From assembly GCF_002443255.2 (NCBI RefSeq), contig NW_019211454.1, positions 32,346,061 to 32,410,060 on the forward strand: 64,000 bases of DNA, in the 5' to 3' direction. Source of the stretch: Varroa destructor (Eukaryota; Arthropoda; Arachnida; Mesostigmata; Varroidae). Of the stretch, positions 35,709-49,400 are shown piece after piece (the first letter of the stretch is position 1; each line of letters begins with the position of its first letter). A model generated the notes under the pieces. The model saw nothing but the letters and a program-made list of their open reading frames with translations, searched no databases and had not been told where the DNA came from. Both the position numbers and the translations under genes were made by a program.

Positions 35709-36608
35709 TCGTTAACACAAAACTGAATTAGTCGTCTTTTGTTTTACTCTCCAGCCCAAGCGGCATCGAGGATCTTATACTCCACAATCGACTAAATCGA
35801 AACAAGTCAGACTTGTGCCGAACGCTCGCTCCGAATCGCTTAATATTTGCACCTATCTTACTAAAGACGCTGTCGTTAATTACACAGCTTCGAGAGTTGT
35901 AAAAACAGGACCACAAAATCTATGCGCGTAGAATTTCGTTGCATGGTGAATTATGGCCTGGCGCCACTATGCGCGAGGTCCCGTAGCGTAACCCCCTATT
36001 TATGGTATTGAGCAGATAACGAATCCCGACTGATGCGCAATCAGTGCATTGATTCCAGCAAGCCACTTTTGTGCATATCGTAATTCACATAGAAGCGTTT
36101 CGCCGGTGTAAAGTCTCTGCGTTTACCTGTATCCGCTGCCGAAGAAACATCGTGGAATCGGCCACATAGGACCCAGTAGGCTGCAGTCCTTTTTTGCTGT
36201 GTCCTCGACCGAAGGGAGCCAATTCTTATTAATTGTGTAAATTAATATGCGTCGACTAACTCTTTCCGATTGGTAAAAGGTCATCAAGTAGGTGCCAATC
36301 GATCCAAAACGATTAATCAATTCGTCTATACATCTATACGATAGACATTTATCTTTATTTCGTTCCGTTGATAAATCGCTCGATGATTAGCCGACCCAAG
36401 CCACGTTGGCAGAGAGTATAGTACACTTGAACTATACGTATATATACATGTCCCACATGACATTTGCATAACATTTTTTTGTGATGGTTTACCTAGAGCA
36501 TACACAGTACGAGGTGCCGAGAGGGTTACAATATTTTCAAGGTAAATGGCGGACCTTTGGGCTACTATGAGAGTAAATCTACAATTTTGAGATTTTTTGC
36601 GAATAAGT

Positions 36609-36630
36609 AGGCAGGCAGGCAGGCAGGCAG
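36609..36630 (+). repeat. (AGGC)5 microsatellite
   Basis: Five perfect AGGC units plus AG in an otherwise AT-rich setting. Confidence 0.92.
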
Positions 36631-37740
36631 CATTTCCAACTTAATTAAGGACTTTCACTGTGTTTAAAAACAGTCAGGATCCAAATTTAACTTATTGCTG
36701 CGCTATGGCTGTAACACTTCTTACTGGATCTGTATCACACCCGAAATACTAACGAAGATCAAAAAATGATGGGAAGCGAGTTACTAACTTAAATCAACCG
36801 ATGATCAATCATCAGCATTTTTCTTTGATGGAAACATTTGGCCGTGAACTAATAAAAATAGACAGGTACGCTGTTAACTGTAGAACTCGCCTCCATTCTA
36901 TTTCAGTATGTAAAACCGATCCTATGCTTTTGTTATCTAATTTAGACTTGTATTACGCAAATGAGCGTATCCTTCTACAAACAGCAAATACTTACTTATT
37001 CTTTATGATATGACTTTAATTAAATTAAACATATAACTAGTCTAAATGCACGCACTGCTTCTCTATTCTGTTTGAGTTTTAGAGTAAATCTATTTAGGTT
37101 CGATGCGTTTAGACCCGACAACGCTTGTTAATCATTAACCCAGATTAATCCTTTTCTACTCTTTCTCGAATTCAAGCTTCAGAAAGACCGAATCCATGAA
37201 TCCTTGTCCGTTGAAGTGTGCTTAACGATGTTCCAACGGTTTGCATGCCTTAGACAAACGCAACGGGGACAAGCGCTTCTTTACAGGGCGCTAGCCTACC
37301 CGTCAGGAGGGGCTTGAAGTGCTATACTCTATATCCTATAGTACTTATTGATTGCAGTGTGCTAGAACGTTTCGCAGGCTAAATAAAAAGGATCAACGCC
37401 TATAGTTAGACACTCTGTTGAAAACTTTTGAACGCATCCCGTAAAACAATCATACCTATTCATCGATGTTTCCAGTGCTATAATTACCATCTTAATATTT
37501 TTGTGATTATTTAGCCATCACCGTACGTCTTCCTCTTGTTGTATTGAATTATACCACATCGAAGTAAATGCTACTTAGAAGCAATAAATTATCCTTCTAC
37601 TCACACTGAGTGCATTTGACTACCTACGCCAGTAACACGGCCAACATGAATAACGAATAGCAAGTATTCGTATATTTATTCAGCTTGTATTTGGAAAAAG
37701 AGGGTTATTTATTAAATGACGATCACGTATGGCTACTTAT

Positions 37741-40700
37741 CAAGTGAGGCGCTTGCCACCGGCGGTCAAATTCAAAAGGCGAAAATGAATCGTGCTTCTG
37801 TTAACAACATCCACAGCGGCAGTAGCCACCGATACCGTTACTCTGTCGCGAATCCACGTTATGACTTTGCGTTGCCTTCGTACAGGCCATAATCGCCGGA
37901 TAACTACCACAGTTAACAATGGAGCTTCTAATTCTACTATAATCCGGTATCATGGTCAGTCAGGACATGGTGACATTGTCGTATCCGCGTACTAGCAGCA
38001 ACTACGGCGATGGCTAAAGCTGACGCGATGTTGAAAAAGATCGTTATGACTAACGAATGCAACCGAATTCGCATCAGCCGTCCACTTCTGTGCCAGTCTC
38101 CGACTCGATACTGCTGCCCCTCAAGCCGATGTCGCACCGTTTGTTGTTGTTACCTGCATTTCTATCAGATAAAGTTTTACCACCATTACTGCTACAACTC
38201 TTAACACTGTGACGATGTGCTGTCGTCTCCGGCATTACTTTATCGACTGCATGTCGTGTTAGCAACAGTAACTTCAATAATTTGTCCACGTATATTATCG
38301 TTGAATCAATATGCGTAGCGGCATTTTTGTGGAATCAACGCGTGCGCTATGCGGGTGTTGGCCTCGACGTCGACGTTCGCTCCGTTTAATTTACTTGCCG
38401 CTTTTTATAATACACATCAAGGAAAGCACAAACACACACCAGCCAAAGACGCATGGACACACGTCCGAATCTGCACTCAGTCCCGCGAATCACTGTTTAT
38501 AAATCTACCGATTATCAACGAACGCAAATCGACAGACAAATACGTGAGCAGCACGTATTAATGACAGGAATAGTTGTGGTTGTGTGTTTTGCTAATGACA
38601 GGGCATCTTTGACGAACGCGAACATAAAACGTCTAGATTGAAGTTTAACTTTTGCCGCTGGTAACGCCGCCTTATTGAGAAATGCACAAACAATCGTAGA
38701 ATAATCGCTGATCGCTAACGCATCGCACAGCACTCACGACCACTGTGGGGTATAGTGGTAAATGGCTGCGGACATAAAGGCACACACAAACACGCACATA
38801 GACAACAGATAGGCAAAGACGTGCACGGAGAGCTCACCACGAACCGAACCGTGAGCGATGTACTCAACAGGCATCCCGTTTTGTACCACCCCATCTCACT
38901 CCAGTCGCTGTCGTCATTAATCATTTACCATCCTTTCAACATGGGAAGGAACGGGTCGTTTTCAGGGTTGTCGTTCAACGTTGACGCCAGTTGAAACGTT
39001 GTTACATTATGATAAAGTCTCAACTCCGTAAAGCGGTAAGTATAATAGAATAAATGAAGGCGGATATATCACACGTCAGCGAAGAGAGCTGCTCTATCCA
39101 GAAATAATGATAAACAATAATAATGACAATGGATAATAAAGCTAGTCAGAGTAGTTTATTTGAACTACGCAAGGCATGCAGTGTAGCTTTACCTCATATA
39201 TAGGAGAAAGATGCCTCGCATCCAACGCGGCAAACTGATGGCAAGCAGTGTTTATTCCATCTAGCCATTCATAAACAATTTCGTTGGTTTAGTAGGTATC
39301 AAAAAAGAATTGATGTCCTTCGAGATGATCTGAAGTAACATCCGCTATGTAGTCCTCAGTGAAAACTCAAAGCAACAGCTGCAATACAATGGCGATCGCA
39401 GCTTGAAGTCTGATTGAGCTGTCTGGCGTTTAGAACGGTTAGGTATTGTTTTGCACGCGATGAAGCATCTCCGATGTTTATGTACTTACACTTCAAAAGC
39501 AAGTCAGTTAAATACGTGAGCTGTTCTCAGAATACTATTAGAAGCAGCTATCGACAATTTCGAGTCTTTCTTGTTAGGTCGCTTGGCTGATTGTCGAATC
39601 CGCGATATTTCGCAATAAATCTTACGAGCTTCATTACTATTTGGACAAATCATCTTGAATTAAAGACACCACCAAACAAAAGCATCGAATTCATATTCAG
39701 GTAATGAAATTTACATATATCTAGATACTGGATCACTGAAGTGGGCAAAAAATATAATTACTAGTAACTTTTCTCAACAATAACACATCTATTCATGGAA
39801 ATTAGACTTTTGTATTTTCTGTCGCTTGGTAATTGAGACGATCTACTTAGTGAAGACAACTCTTGTTGAATGATTCGCGAAAACCAAGATCCGAACACCG
39901 TATTATTAACATACGACGTCTAAATATATTTCCCTAAAATACTATCAAGTATGTTCAGTGGTAAGTTAAACATGAAAGAAAGTAAATAAACATTAGATGC
40001 ACTTTCGCAGAAAAAGAGCATCTGAAGCTCGTAATCTTGCTACCACTTACGTTTGACGCCAGTGTGCGGTCTTCTGTAAACAAATAAAGTTACAAATGAA
40101 ACGGTGAAAAGTGATTGTTACCGTTATTGCTGCTCTGCATGTTTATCAGCTGACAATTCACGCTTATCAGATGTCGTCTCTCAGCTAAGTGTGCGATGCA
40201 AAGCAACTGTTATTTGTTGCAAGACCTTTTGCATCCTCCAACGCTATCCGGATAGATACACAGCTAGAAGTGGGACTGAAGAAAAAAGATCTAGCTGCCT
40301 TGTGCCTGAATCGCTCCGCTCTAAATAGCTGTATATGCCCCCAGATAAAGCAAACCAGCGATGTTGTCCAGATAATAACTTCTCACCGATTAGAATAGAA
40401 GAGATTGGCCCCAAAATTCGCTCATTTTCCGTTTTGGCATTATATGGTGACAAATCACGCTTTGCTGGAGATCACAACATTCTAACATACATACGCATTG
40501 GCACGCATCTGGGGTGCACAGGGTTAGGAATTTTCTATATTTTAAGGAGAAAAAACTCCGCCTTACGAAGGACGAAATGGCTATCAAAACGTTATTTCGA
40601 CGCAACCTTTTCTCTGATATCCTCTTATTTTTAATCCGTTTGATCAACAGATCACCGTTCCCCGAAGGACACTGCCAACCGAAGTCTTTTAACTAGACAA

Positions 40701-40950
40701 GGCTTTCCCTTTTGGTGTCCATTATCCATTGCTGTCTAGACTAAAGGCTAGTCGGTCCTGCGATCAAAGCAGAAGTAAAAATAATAGGCGCATACTATTA
40801 GGTCTGCGTAAGGCTAATCTTTCCCTTTCCATTTCCAGCACATCCTTTCTTTTAACGATCTCTTGCAAAGGCTTTAGTCGGCTCGCATAAATGGTAACAA
40901 TCAAATGGCAGACCCGAAGGACATCGCTCTCACCACCCGCCTAAAAGCGC
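37741..40950. other. Non-coding block
   Basis: Short overlapping frames of 60-80 codons occur at 37.8-39.0 kb on both strands. AT-rich DNA with an ATA/TAA-rich patch at 39,102-39,139 follows, then frames at 40.1-40.7 kb open on both strands (for example 40,335-40,634 plus and 40,390-40,647 minus). No family is recognisable. A good isolated donor lies on the minus strand at 39,490 (GTGTAAGTAC). Confidence 0.5.
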
Positions 40951-42760
40951 TATCAACATCTGCATCGGCATTATTATTATGATCGCGATAAGGACAGTCA
41001 GCATAAATCAGGATCATTATCACGGTGAAGACTATCACGGCGGAGCTAACAGCGAGCTGACGTCTTCAACAGTAGGCCGATAACGTTTAGCCATTGGTTG
41101 TGACGACCGAAACAGCAGGAACCGAATTTGGTGGCACTGACAGCGACGGCAGTGACAGAGAGCGGCTTCGGCCGGTGGCAGCAGCCTATCGGTGTTGGAG
41201 ATTGGTGAACGCTGTTGTCCTCTCTATCATTCGTTAGTGCTTACGAGAAAGCCAACCAGCAGTGCGGGGGAGGAGCAAGGCGATGAACGGGGCGAAAAAG
41301 CCACGAAGCGACGAAACGTTGTCTGCCATACCAAAACAACAACAGTGATGATGATGCTAATAGCAGTGCTGGTAACTATGGATGGGAATCGATGAGGATG
41401 CGTTTGCCACCACTCGTTGCTGCTGCTGCATCAAAGAAAAAGGGATATGGACGACAACAAAAGAACTCTCGAAAGTGAGGGACATCAGTAGAGACAGAGA
41501 GAGAGAGGAGTGTCACAATCGTCAAACAATACAGCTCCAGCAGTCATCGATGATAATGCTGATGGTGATGAGCATAGTGATGCCAATGTCTGTGGCGGAG
41601 TTCTGACACGGTTTTTCGTGTCTCCCGTCCATTGCTTCCGCAGACATTCCCTGTAGCTGGCACGCTTTTCAGTTCATCCAGAGCAGCCGTAGTAGTCTGG
41701 CATCACCTAGAACAAGCGTGTTTTGCCTACCGCCGCACTGCTGTCATTTGCTGGACATTCGTTGCCACTGTTGAGGAAACACCACTTGATCCTAGGTGTC
41801 ATTGTGGTCGGCAGTTTTGTCGCAGCAACGGCGATGATAAGGACGACAGCTAGATGCCACTTAGCAAGACAAGGAAGAAATAGAAGATCTCTGTCTGTCA
41901 TCATCTCTTTCCGATGACAATGCAATAGAGACGAACTTGAAAAGCGCGGAGTGGCAAGAGTAGCGGAAGAATATAGTAAGCTACTAAAAGACGAGATTCA
42001 GATAGACGCAAAGAGCGTTGTCTCACTTGCTCACTTTGTCTGCCTGTCTATAATCCGTGTTGACGCAGGCATCCATGCATGCATCTGTCGCATTATATAA
42101 AGCACGTACCGACAGTCAGCATGAGAGGAAGTATTCATATTGAAAGGAAAGGGAGAACGCAACGGAGCCTTATGCGTGTCGCCGGTATGGATAAACCAAT
42201 AAAAGGAAATCGCAACTTCGACCAGCATCGCAATTGCAAATGCAGATCGTTTTCAAACCTTGTTAGAGACCGCAGCGTGGGACTCTGCTGCGTTACTGCT
42301 GTTCAGGTCAGCGAGGCCGTCGGACACAGGGAAATCATCAATGGATAACGATACCTATAACTCACTTGCACGCTATCTGTGGTAGACTATGCTGATCTAT
42401 CGTGTTACTATCGTTATTAGCATGATTAACCGAACTTGAAGGGTAACGTTCTTTCGTGAGTCTATGGTGAGTGAGAAAATGACATTATCGATAAAGTGAA
42501 CTATGATTGCTACAACGATTTCTATTAACTTTGAAAAAAAGAGAAAATGGTGCACGGAAATAGTACTTGAGAATCACACAGCACGACGGCGTAGACGCGT
42601 ACCGAATGGCGGCGTAGACATAAGCGCACGCGGATGAAGTATGAACCACGGTTGCAGGCACAGACATGGGCACAAATACATGCTCCGACCGTACGGATGA
42701 TTCAGCCACACCGGTTCACTGTGGCGGCGATAACGCCGGTAGCAGCAGTGGGAGAGGATT
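40951..42760. other. CpG-richer block
   Basis: Contains scattered CAG, GAT and GA-type short repeats (a GA run at 41,497-41,508) and frames of 65-89 codons on both strands without recognisable motifs. No splice pair or promoter could be supported. Confidence 0.45.
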
Positions 42761-42769
42761 CATGGGGAT

Positions 42770-43400
42770 GACGAGAGAAAAGAAGACAATCATGAATACG
42801 AAGCAGAAGAACAGCAAGCCGAAGGTCAGCGGTATCGACGTATGCAGCTGTAGGTTCAAAGGAAAGTCAGAGAGAAGGCAACCTGAAGGAATAGAGAAAG
42901 GAAATGAAAATAATTCAACGAGAGAAACGTATGGACTGGATAGTGATCCTGGATAGCGGTGCTAGAGCTGATAGTGGCGGTAACGGCTGCAGCTACAGCA
43001 AAATCAACCGAAGAAGGCGACGGGAAACCAAAACGAAAAGGAAAAGGGGAACCCGATACGGATTTACGGAGATCCGCTCGCTAGTTCGTCGGCGCGTTTG
43101 CACGCATACGTAAGTAAAGACGAAAAGACCGCCGGCGAGGCAGGCACCAAAAGAGACCGGCGGATAGACGAAACCATCTATCGACGGATCGTTTGTTCAG
43201 CCTCGACTGCCTATACTTTCCCCTGCCGATTCTTTCGTTCTTTCTACCGGTTCTTCTCTTACCAAGTAGGCTATAGGAAAAAGGATCAGCTGCTTGTGCT
43301 TTTTTTTTCTTCCCATTTTTCCCATCCCTGCCCCTACCATCTCTCTCTGACTGCCCTTCTCTCAATTTATCTCTCTTCGTTCGTTTCTCTCGAAGGCAAA
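42770..43400 (+). other. Purine-rich to pyrimidine-rich strand switch
   Basis: From about 42,770 to 43,060 the plus strand is strongly purine-rich. From about 43,195 to 43,400 it becomes strongly pyrimidine-rich, with T9 and CT runs in the last 110 bases. Frames across it (42,666-42,956 plus; 43,081-43,365 minus) give lysine, arginine and glutamate-rich translations that simply reflect the purine bias. No gene is recognised. Confidence 0.55.
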
Positions 43401-43746
43401 CGACACAACTGATCGAAGCAAGAGAAGAACAGAAGTAGATATTACAATGGACTCAACAGCAGCAATCGAACGCAGACGAAGCGTCCTACCTTACATTCAG
43501 AGTAGCTCGTAGCCTTATCCACTTCCTTGTAGTCCTTCCTTGACTCACTCTGTGACTCGTTATTTTTGGCTTTCGTTTGCCTCGTCCCTCGCATTTCGCT
43601 TCCTTCTTCTCGTATGGTTCTCCGAAGTCATATGGAAGAAGTCTACCTCGGCTACCTAGGCCGGGCCTTGCGCCATTTTTAGGGAAGGCAGCATAAAAAA
43701 ACGTGTGAAACGTATGAAAGACAAAATCGCACGCCCTTTTGGAAAA

Positions 43747-43792
43747 ATAGAGGAGAAAAACTTGAACAGGTTCTCTCTTTCCTTTCCTCTAT
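43747..43792. repeat. Imperfect inverted repeat
   Basis: ATAGAGGA (43747-43754) pairs with TCCTCTAT (43785-43792). The interior GAAAAA and TTTC segments can extend the stem loosely. It lies at a purine-to-pyrimidine transition. Confidence 0.6.
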
Positions 43793-45564
43793 CTACTCTC
43801 ACGATGAACTTATTACCCATCACCTAATCCGCTTTTTTGATCCGATCGGATACAATTCTGGCCCAACGCAATGATGATCACTGTTATTCGAATAACAACT
43901 GCTCACAGATGCAAGGTAATAATATCCGGCACTCAACAAATGTAATTAGATATACATCTCACAAAAGTGATAGACAGCTATGAGGGCAGCGAATGATTAG
44001 TTGCTTACTCTAGTCGACCATTATATTCGTATAGAGGAATAGATCTATCAGAGGAAGGTAGGGCCTGGTTGAAGCAGATATTGGTATCTTCAACAAGGAA
44101 CTTCTTCTTGTTGCATTTTTTTCTAATAAGCTGAGGCCATGCAATTATGGTTAAGTTATTAGCGATAATCCTTTGCTATATACGGTTACAGTTGATTGGG
44201 TTATGTATTGCCTAAGTGTTCCTTTTTTTCGCTATTTGTGTTATGCCTATTGTATTTCGTACGTGATCGACTTAACTCTCGGCAATCGTAGCTAGAGCCT
44301 ACGGTGGTGCTTCCGCTGCATGAGAAGCACCGCTTATCAAAGTAAATGTGCTTCTTCAAATTGTGCAAATTATTTGTTCAACTTTTAAAAGGCTACATAT
44401 AAAGTACGAGCTGAGAAATGTGTCTTTTTTTTTATTATGCAATAGGTAATCTTTCAAAGAAAAAGGATCGTTTGTGTATCTTTCGGTGGAACATTTAGAG
44501 GTCTGGGTGGCATTGAAATCGGCTGGTGAGTTGGTCGACAAATCATCGATCATTGAACATGATTTTGTCTTTTTGTTGGTTGACATAGTGGATCGCCGAT
44601 GCGATGCATCAATCACAGAATATTTGAAACAGCGCGTTCGATCCACACAGCAGATTCACGTTCCTCGTGTCTTTGGTATAGATGCTTATCCGTAAGATTT
44701 CTATCCGTAACAGTACTACCACTACTTCGCCTACCACCAAGACTATATATCCTCGATGGTGGCAATGATCACCTTGAAATCTGGACTTTGGTTAGAATTT
44801 AGCGCCTTCCTAAAGAGGCTACATGACGCGTTATTGTTTACGGCTGCCAGACACGCTCAACATGGAAAATTTTGCTCGATCCCAGCCTGCCCAGGAAATG
44901 ACATTGAGCGTAAAATCAAACTTCTCTTTGAGGCTCTATCTATCTAACAATTTCGCTTATTATAGCATTTAATCAATTTGAGGCTTTGCGGCTCATACTG
45001 GCTCCACTGATTATCAACACACATGTAAACAATTCAAGTACGATCTGCCATCGATTTTACTTGAATCAGACGTATAAGAGAATACGAAAATGTACACGTT
45101 ATCGCGTTGTGAGAAGAAACAGAAATACCAACTCTGCCAATTCCCAACCCGTAGCAACATTGGCCATTTGTCCGAACCGCTAAACCAGCGAAGCTGATTT
45201 GCCGTTGGTCTGTTTCTGCAGTGATACATACGTATGCGTATGTATAATATTTCTGCGTAGAGATCTGGCAGAAGATCAGGGTAACATGACGGACAGCAGA
45301 GTAAAAAACGGTACAAATTTGGGCAACTCTGTGACAGCGATCTTGAACAGTCATATAGTGATAAGAAAGTTCATGTAAAACTATTGCAGAACTGACGTGC
45401 GGTATGCGGACTCAATAATTGTTTACGACTACGCAGCTCGCACTATTACGCACCTGCTATTGCACGCGTTATTTTTGTTAGCAAAGATGCAATTGCATGG
45501 CATACAGAAGCCCGCTAAATTTCGTACCGAAAAAGCATCTGTCTGTTAACGTAGCACAAGGTTC

Positions 45565-45595
45565 GATCTCCCCTTGACTATGCATCAAGGAGATC
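45565..45595. repeat. Hairpin with 11 base pairs
   Basis: GATCTCC (45565-45571) pairs with GGAGATC (45589-45595), and TTGA (45574-45577) with TCAA (45585-45588). This leaves a two-base bulge and a seven-base loop. The left arm contains GGTTCGATC, which looks like a tRNA B box, but no tRNA fold fits. A small structured RNA or chance are both possible. Confidence 0.6.
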
Positions 45596-46480
45596 GGGGC
45601 AAATAGGAAAAGGATAATAATAATAGATAATAATAGTAACAATGGATGTAATACTGGGCCAACAACAATGGCAGCGAAAGCGAAAATAGCCACATCATCG
45701 GGCAGCTTTCTCTGACGACTGTAAGCGGCAACAGGCGAAAACCGCAATGGTATCCCGTTCAATTGATACTAAATGATACTTTACTATTTCACGTCTGTGT
45801 TTCCCTTGAACAAAATTGTTATGGTTACTTTAATCAATAATGATGTTAAGTATTAACAATGGAAAGCGAATTTTCAACGGGTATCACTTGTCACCCCACT
45901 TACCCTAGCCACCACCTCTTCGTACCCGGCGCTTGGTCTAATGATTCTTTTCATGTTCATCGATTCACTGGTTTGACAATTTTCCTGTATGGTTAGCGGC
46001 CCGGTAACCAGTCAAAGGCTACAATGAAGCCACAATTGATTGTGCTAGATGTATAGTGCTTATATTTCGCTATGTATGTATGTATGATAAATTACCGCGA
46101 TGATAACCTGGATCTATTTCGTCCCATAAGTATGCCATTACACTCTTCCTTTCTCGCCCATTTTTCAGTTTCGGGACCGATTTTTAGCTTCTGTGCCACT
46201 GCAATGAGAATTATCGTTACATGGCAAGTTAGCAGTTAGAATCGTGCGATGGCTAATAATAATAATACTGAAAAAAAACAAGCGCTTTAAGCGGTGCTGT
46301 AGATATAGCGGTCTGTACGAATATAACTACTACTACTAACAATTTTTTTCTGTTTTAGTAGTGGAATTACTTATAATAAAAACGCAATGATAAAATTGAC
46401 AACGGCATCCAGCAGAGTGGTCAATATGTTCACCTCTCGTATCTATAGTTTAATATTGGTACTACCGTTATCTTCAATGT

Positions 46481-49400
46481 GACCGTATATGCAACGTATT
46501 GATTGGCTAGCGATGCTGTTTCGTTCTGGGATCACCAGATAGTTGGATGTTCGATTCGAGCAGCCGTCCTCGCTGTGCTATCGTACCAAGGCGACAGAGT
46601 GGAGCTGGACTGAATCGACCGAAATTTCATTTTATTCGATAACGGAGGATGGCCCTACATGAATTTCTCACTGCGACAATCACCGTCACAATTTTTGCTG
46701 CGACTACATTCTAGCGCCTTGGTGTACGGGCTTCATGAAAGCTGAATCCTACGGAGATCGCCACCGGTCATTGTCGTCTCGTACGTGTCACGCATCATTC
46801 AGCGATTCTAGCAGCCACAATAACACAAGAAGCAGTAACAGTATCAGAAATAATAGGAGTTTACCTTTATCTTTCTTAGACTTTTACTCCTGCTGCGACT
46901 ATCACTACGTCCTTTTCTATATTCGCCCGCTAGGCGCCTCGTCTGTGTCGCCGCTGTTCCCGTTTCCCTCTTCTGCTGGGGCTGCCGCTCCTCCGCTGCA
47001 CCTTCTCGTGCAGTGATTGAGGGGAAATTGAAAATCTGTTGATCCTATCAGTACGGAGCTATCACTCAAATTATCCAATACTGTTACGTTGACCATTCAT
47101 ACTGCCATCCCAGTGCTTTTCAGTAATGACGAACCAGCAGTAGTAAAGTATAGAGTAGGGTCTGCATGGTGGCAATTTGAGAGCGCAATGTTGTGCTATG
47201 GGTAGGATGATCGCGCCATCTTTGTTCAAACATTAATCACGCTTCTGCCACGATTGCTGCCTAAATCAAGGACTGAACCACAGGACAAGTAAACGAATCT
47301 CGACGCAACGATATGTTCAGACGCGCGTGGTATAAAGTGACAACAGCGTATGTGCCGTCGACCACCGTCCAACTGATCTTTTGACTGATCGGTTGATTGG
47401 CTGGTTGAATTGTAAAATAGCGTAAGACGTGCGCAAATACGTGAACTTCGTGGTGACGAAGCACTAGCACCGCGTCGTCGCGGTCGTTATGAAACACTCA
47501 TTGCGTTGATAGTAATAATAATGGTGCTAGACGCTCTCATAATTGTACGACTCGTAAAGGTTGAATCAATCGCGCACTCTTGTGGCAACGTAATCATTAT
47601 GAAAGCTATAGAGGTTAATTCAGCAGCAGAACAAAAAGTAAACGTTGCAAGTACACGGCAGCAGCGGTGAAGACGCGGAACAATGGCGATGATGACGACG
47701 AATTCGCAGACAGCGTACATCCAAATTATACATACATTTATATATATACACTAGAAGGAGCAATCAGCGGCTGTCGACTGAGGCATGAAAGGGTCGGCGC
47801 ACGGCGTAGATTGGACAGTCATTTGACACGTCCTTCCTTTGAATCACAATGATGCGACTGCCGGCGTCGATATTAAAAGAATGACCACTATAAACAGCCA
47901 GCAGCACGTCTACCTAGCCGCAGCTCCATTTGCTGTTGGCACGACAGCTTAACGGCCGCAACTTACAGAAGGTACTTTGTCGCCGATACATGACGACGGT
48001 AAAGAATAATAGATACAACGATCGAATTCTTCAATTAAACTTCAATTTGTTTGCTGTTGTTCTCTGTTAATTTTGAGCCTCGAAACAGGCCGGCCGGACA
48101 GAAAAACACTGACAAATACAGATTTCTCTACCTACAAATGTCCCCATGCACAATGATATAAAGCCGATCGGATCTAAGATGCAATACAAACGGTTACTAA
48201 AGGCCAAATCAAATGTGGGAAACCTTGGAAAGCGAGCTATACAGAGGAAATGCGGAATCGGACCATATTTTACCGCGTATAGAAACGTCCAATTGAGTAT
48301 CGTATTCTGAGAAAACATACATTACGCTATTTCTAAATTGAGATGGATTTCTTTTTTAGATTGATATCTTTTCCTGCCAACTATAATTGCATGTTTACTT
48401 GTAGCAAGGAACCAGCAGATAAGAATGTCAACACGGGTTAACTATTTACCGCTATTCCATAATTCGTTATCGATTTTCAAGATAACAAAAGGTCACGAGG
48501 CAGGTGCGAACGATTAATCTTGAACTCCTCTAGCGGTCTTTTTCCAGAGGCAGACTATTTTTCAAATGTTTTAGCTAAGCGAGTGTAACTATGTCGTGCA
48601 TCCATACAGTGTCATCTCATCTAGAAAGCAAGTCTATAGCGTACAGGACCCAGTTCGCCGGTGCAAGGTTTTGAACTAGGGGGTTTACTTTATTATGCGC
48701 ACGTTATTTACACGAAACTAAGTTTTGTCAAACGTGTTTTTTCACGTCAACACCTTCGGAGTTTCCAGGCTACTCCAAATCGTAGCGTTCCATAATCGCA
48801 AGCCGCAAACGCTGGCGTATTTATTCCTTGCTTTTGGCCCATACAGGGGAGAAGTATGCAATGGAATACAAACATTAACTCTGTTACCTTATAATATGGT
48901 ATTATATGAATTATAAGGGTCGTATAAGCATGTTACAGATGTCTTGCCTTGATAAATCTGCTCCTTGTTGCGATAATTCGCCTTTCTCCTGCTACTTCAA
49001 TAAATATGAGATGAGACTTCCCAGATGTTCAAAGACTTTTGGGACCTTTATATATTTACATGAATTTGTGATGCGAATATTATTAGGCCCGCTCACTTTC
49101 AAACATTTTGTACTTTCGATGCTACATTCTGCGTAGTAGAAGTAATTGCCTGTAAAGCACACACGGTTGCAAGATCATTTATCAATAGATCACTTATTAT
49201 AAATTTATTAATTTTCCAGCCCAGTCATTCCGTTCACCTCTTGATTAAAATAACTGGAGTAATAACTAACATGCCGATACGGCGATATAATAATCATTTT
49301 TATTTAATTATCTTACTCTAGTTTAATCTCTTTTACGGCTCCAGGCATCTTCCGACGATCTTGTTAATATTCTGTTTCACTCTGGTAATCTTAGGTTAGC

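Larger units (their letters stand above)
35441..37740. other. Non-coding block with repeats and splice motif
   Basis: Besides the alternating tract and ratchet-like site, a diverged local duplication may exist: GAGGAA-AAGC-ATCGTACG with a following TTTCTGCTTT at about 35,457-35,500, echoed at about 35,656-35,693. A minus-strand junction GATACAG/GTAAAC lies at 36,123-36,130, at the end of a 65-codon frame without a recognised product. Nothing else is evident. Confidence 0.45.
43401..46480. other. Non-coding block
   Basis: A pyrimidine tract near 43,560-43,610 is followed by a hairpin at 43,747-43,792. A 73-codon plus frame (44,474-44,695, non-ATG start) ends beside a CC/GTAAG donor-like site, but the opposite strand is open for 96 codons at the same place and neither is recognised. 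An ATA-rich run lies at 45,614-45,638, a TAA run at 46,254-46,267 and a TATG run at 46,071-46,087. Confidence 0.45.

Noticed and set aside
38749..38770. GGGGTATAGTGGTAAATGG resembling the D-arm of tRNA-Asp/Glu
   Set aside because: No B box or acceptor stem follows within the next 100 bases.
44356..44695. Protein-like frames on both strands (plus 44,474-44,695; minus 44,356-44,646)
   Set aside because: Both strands are open over the same bases, neither matches a family, and only one weak donor is present.
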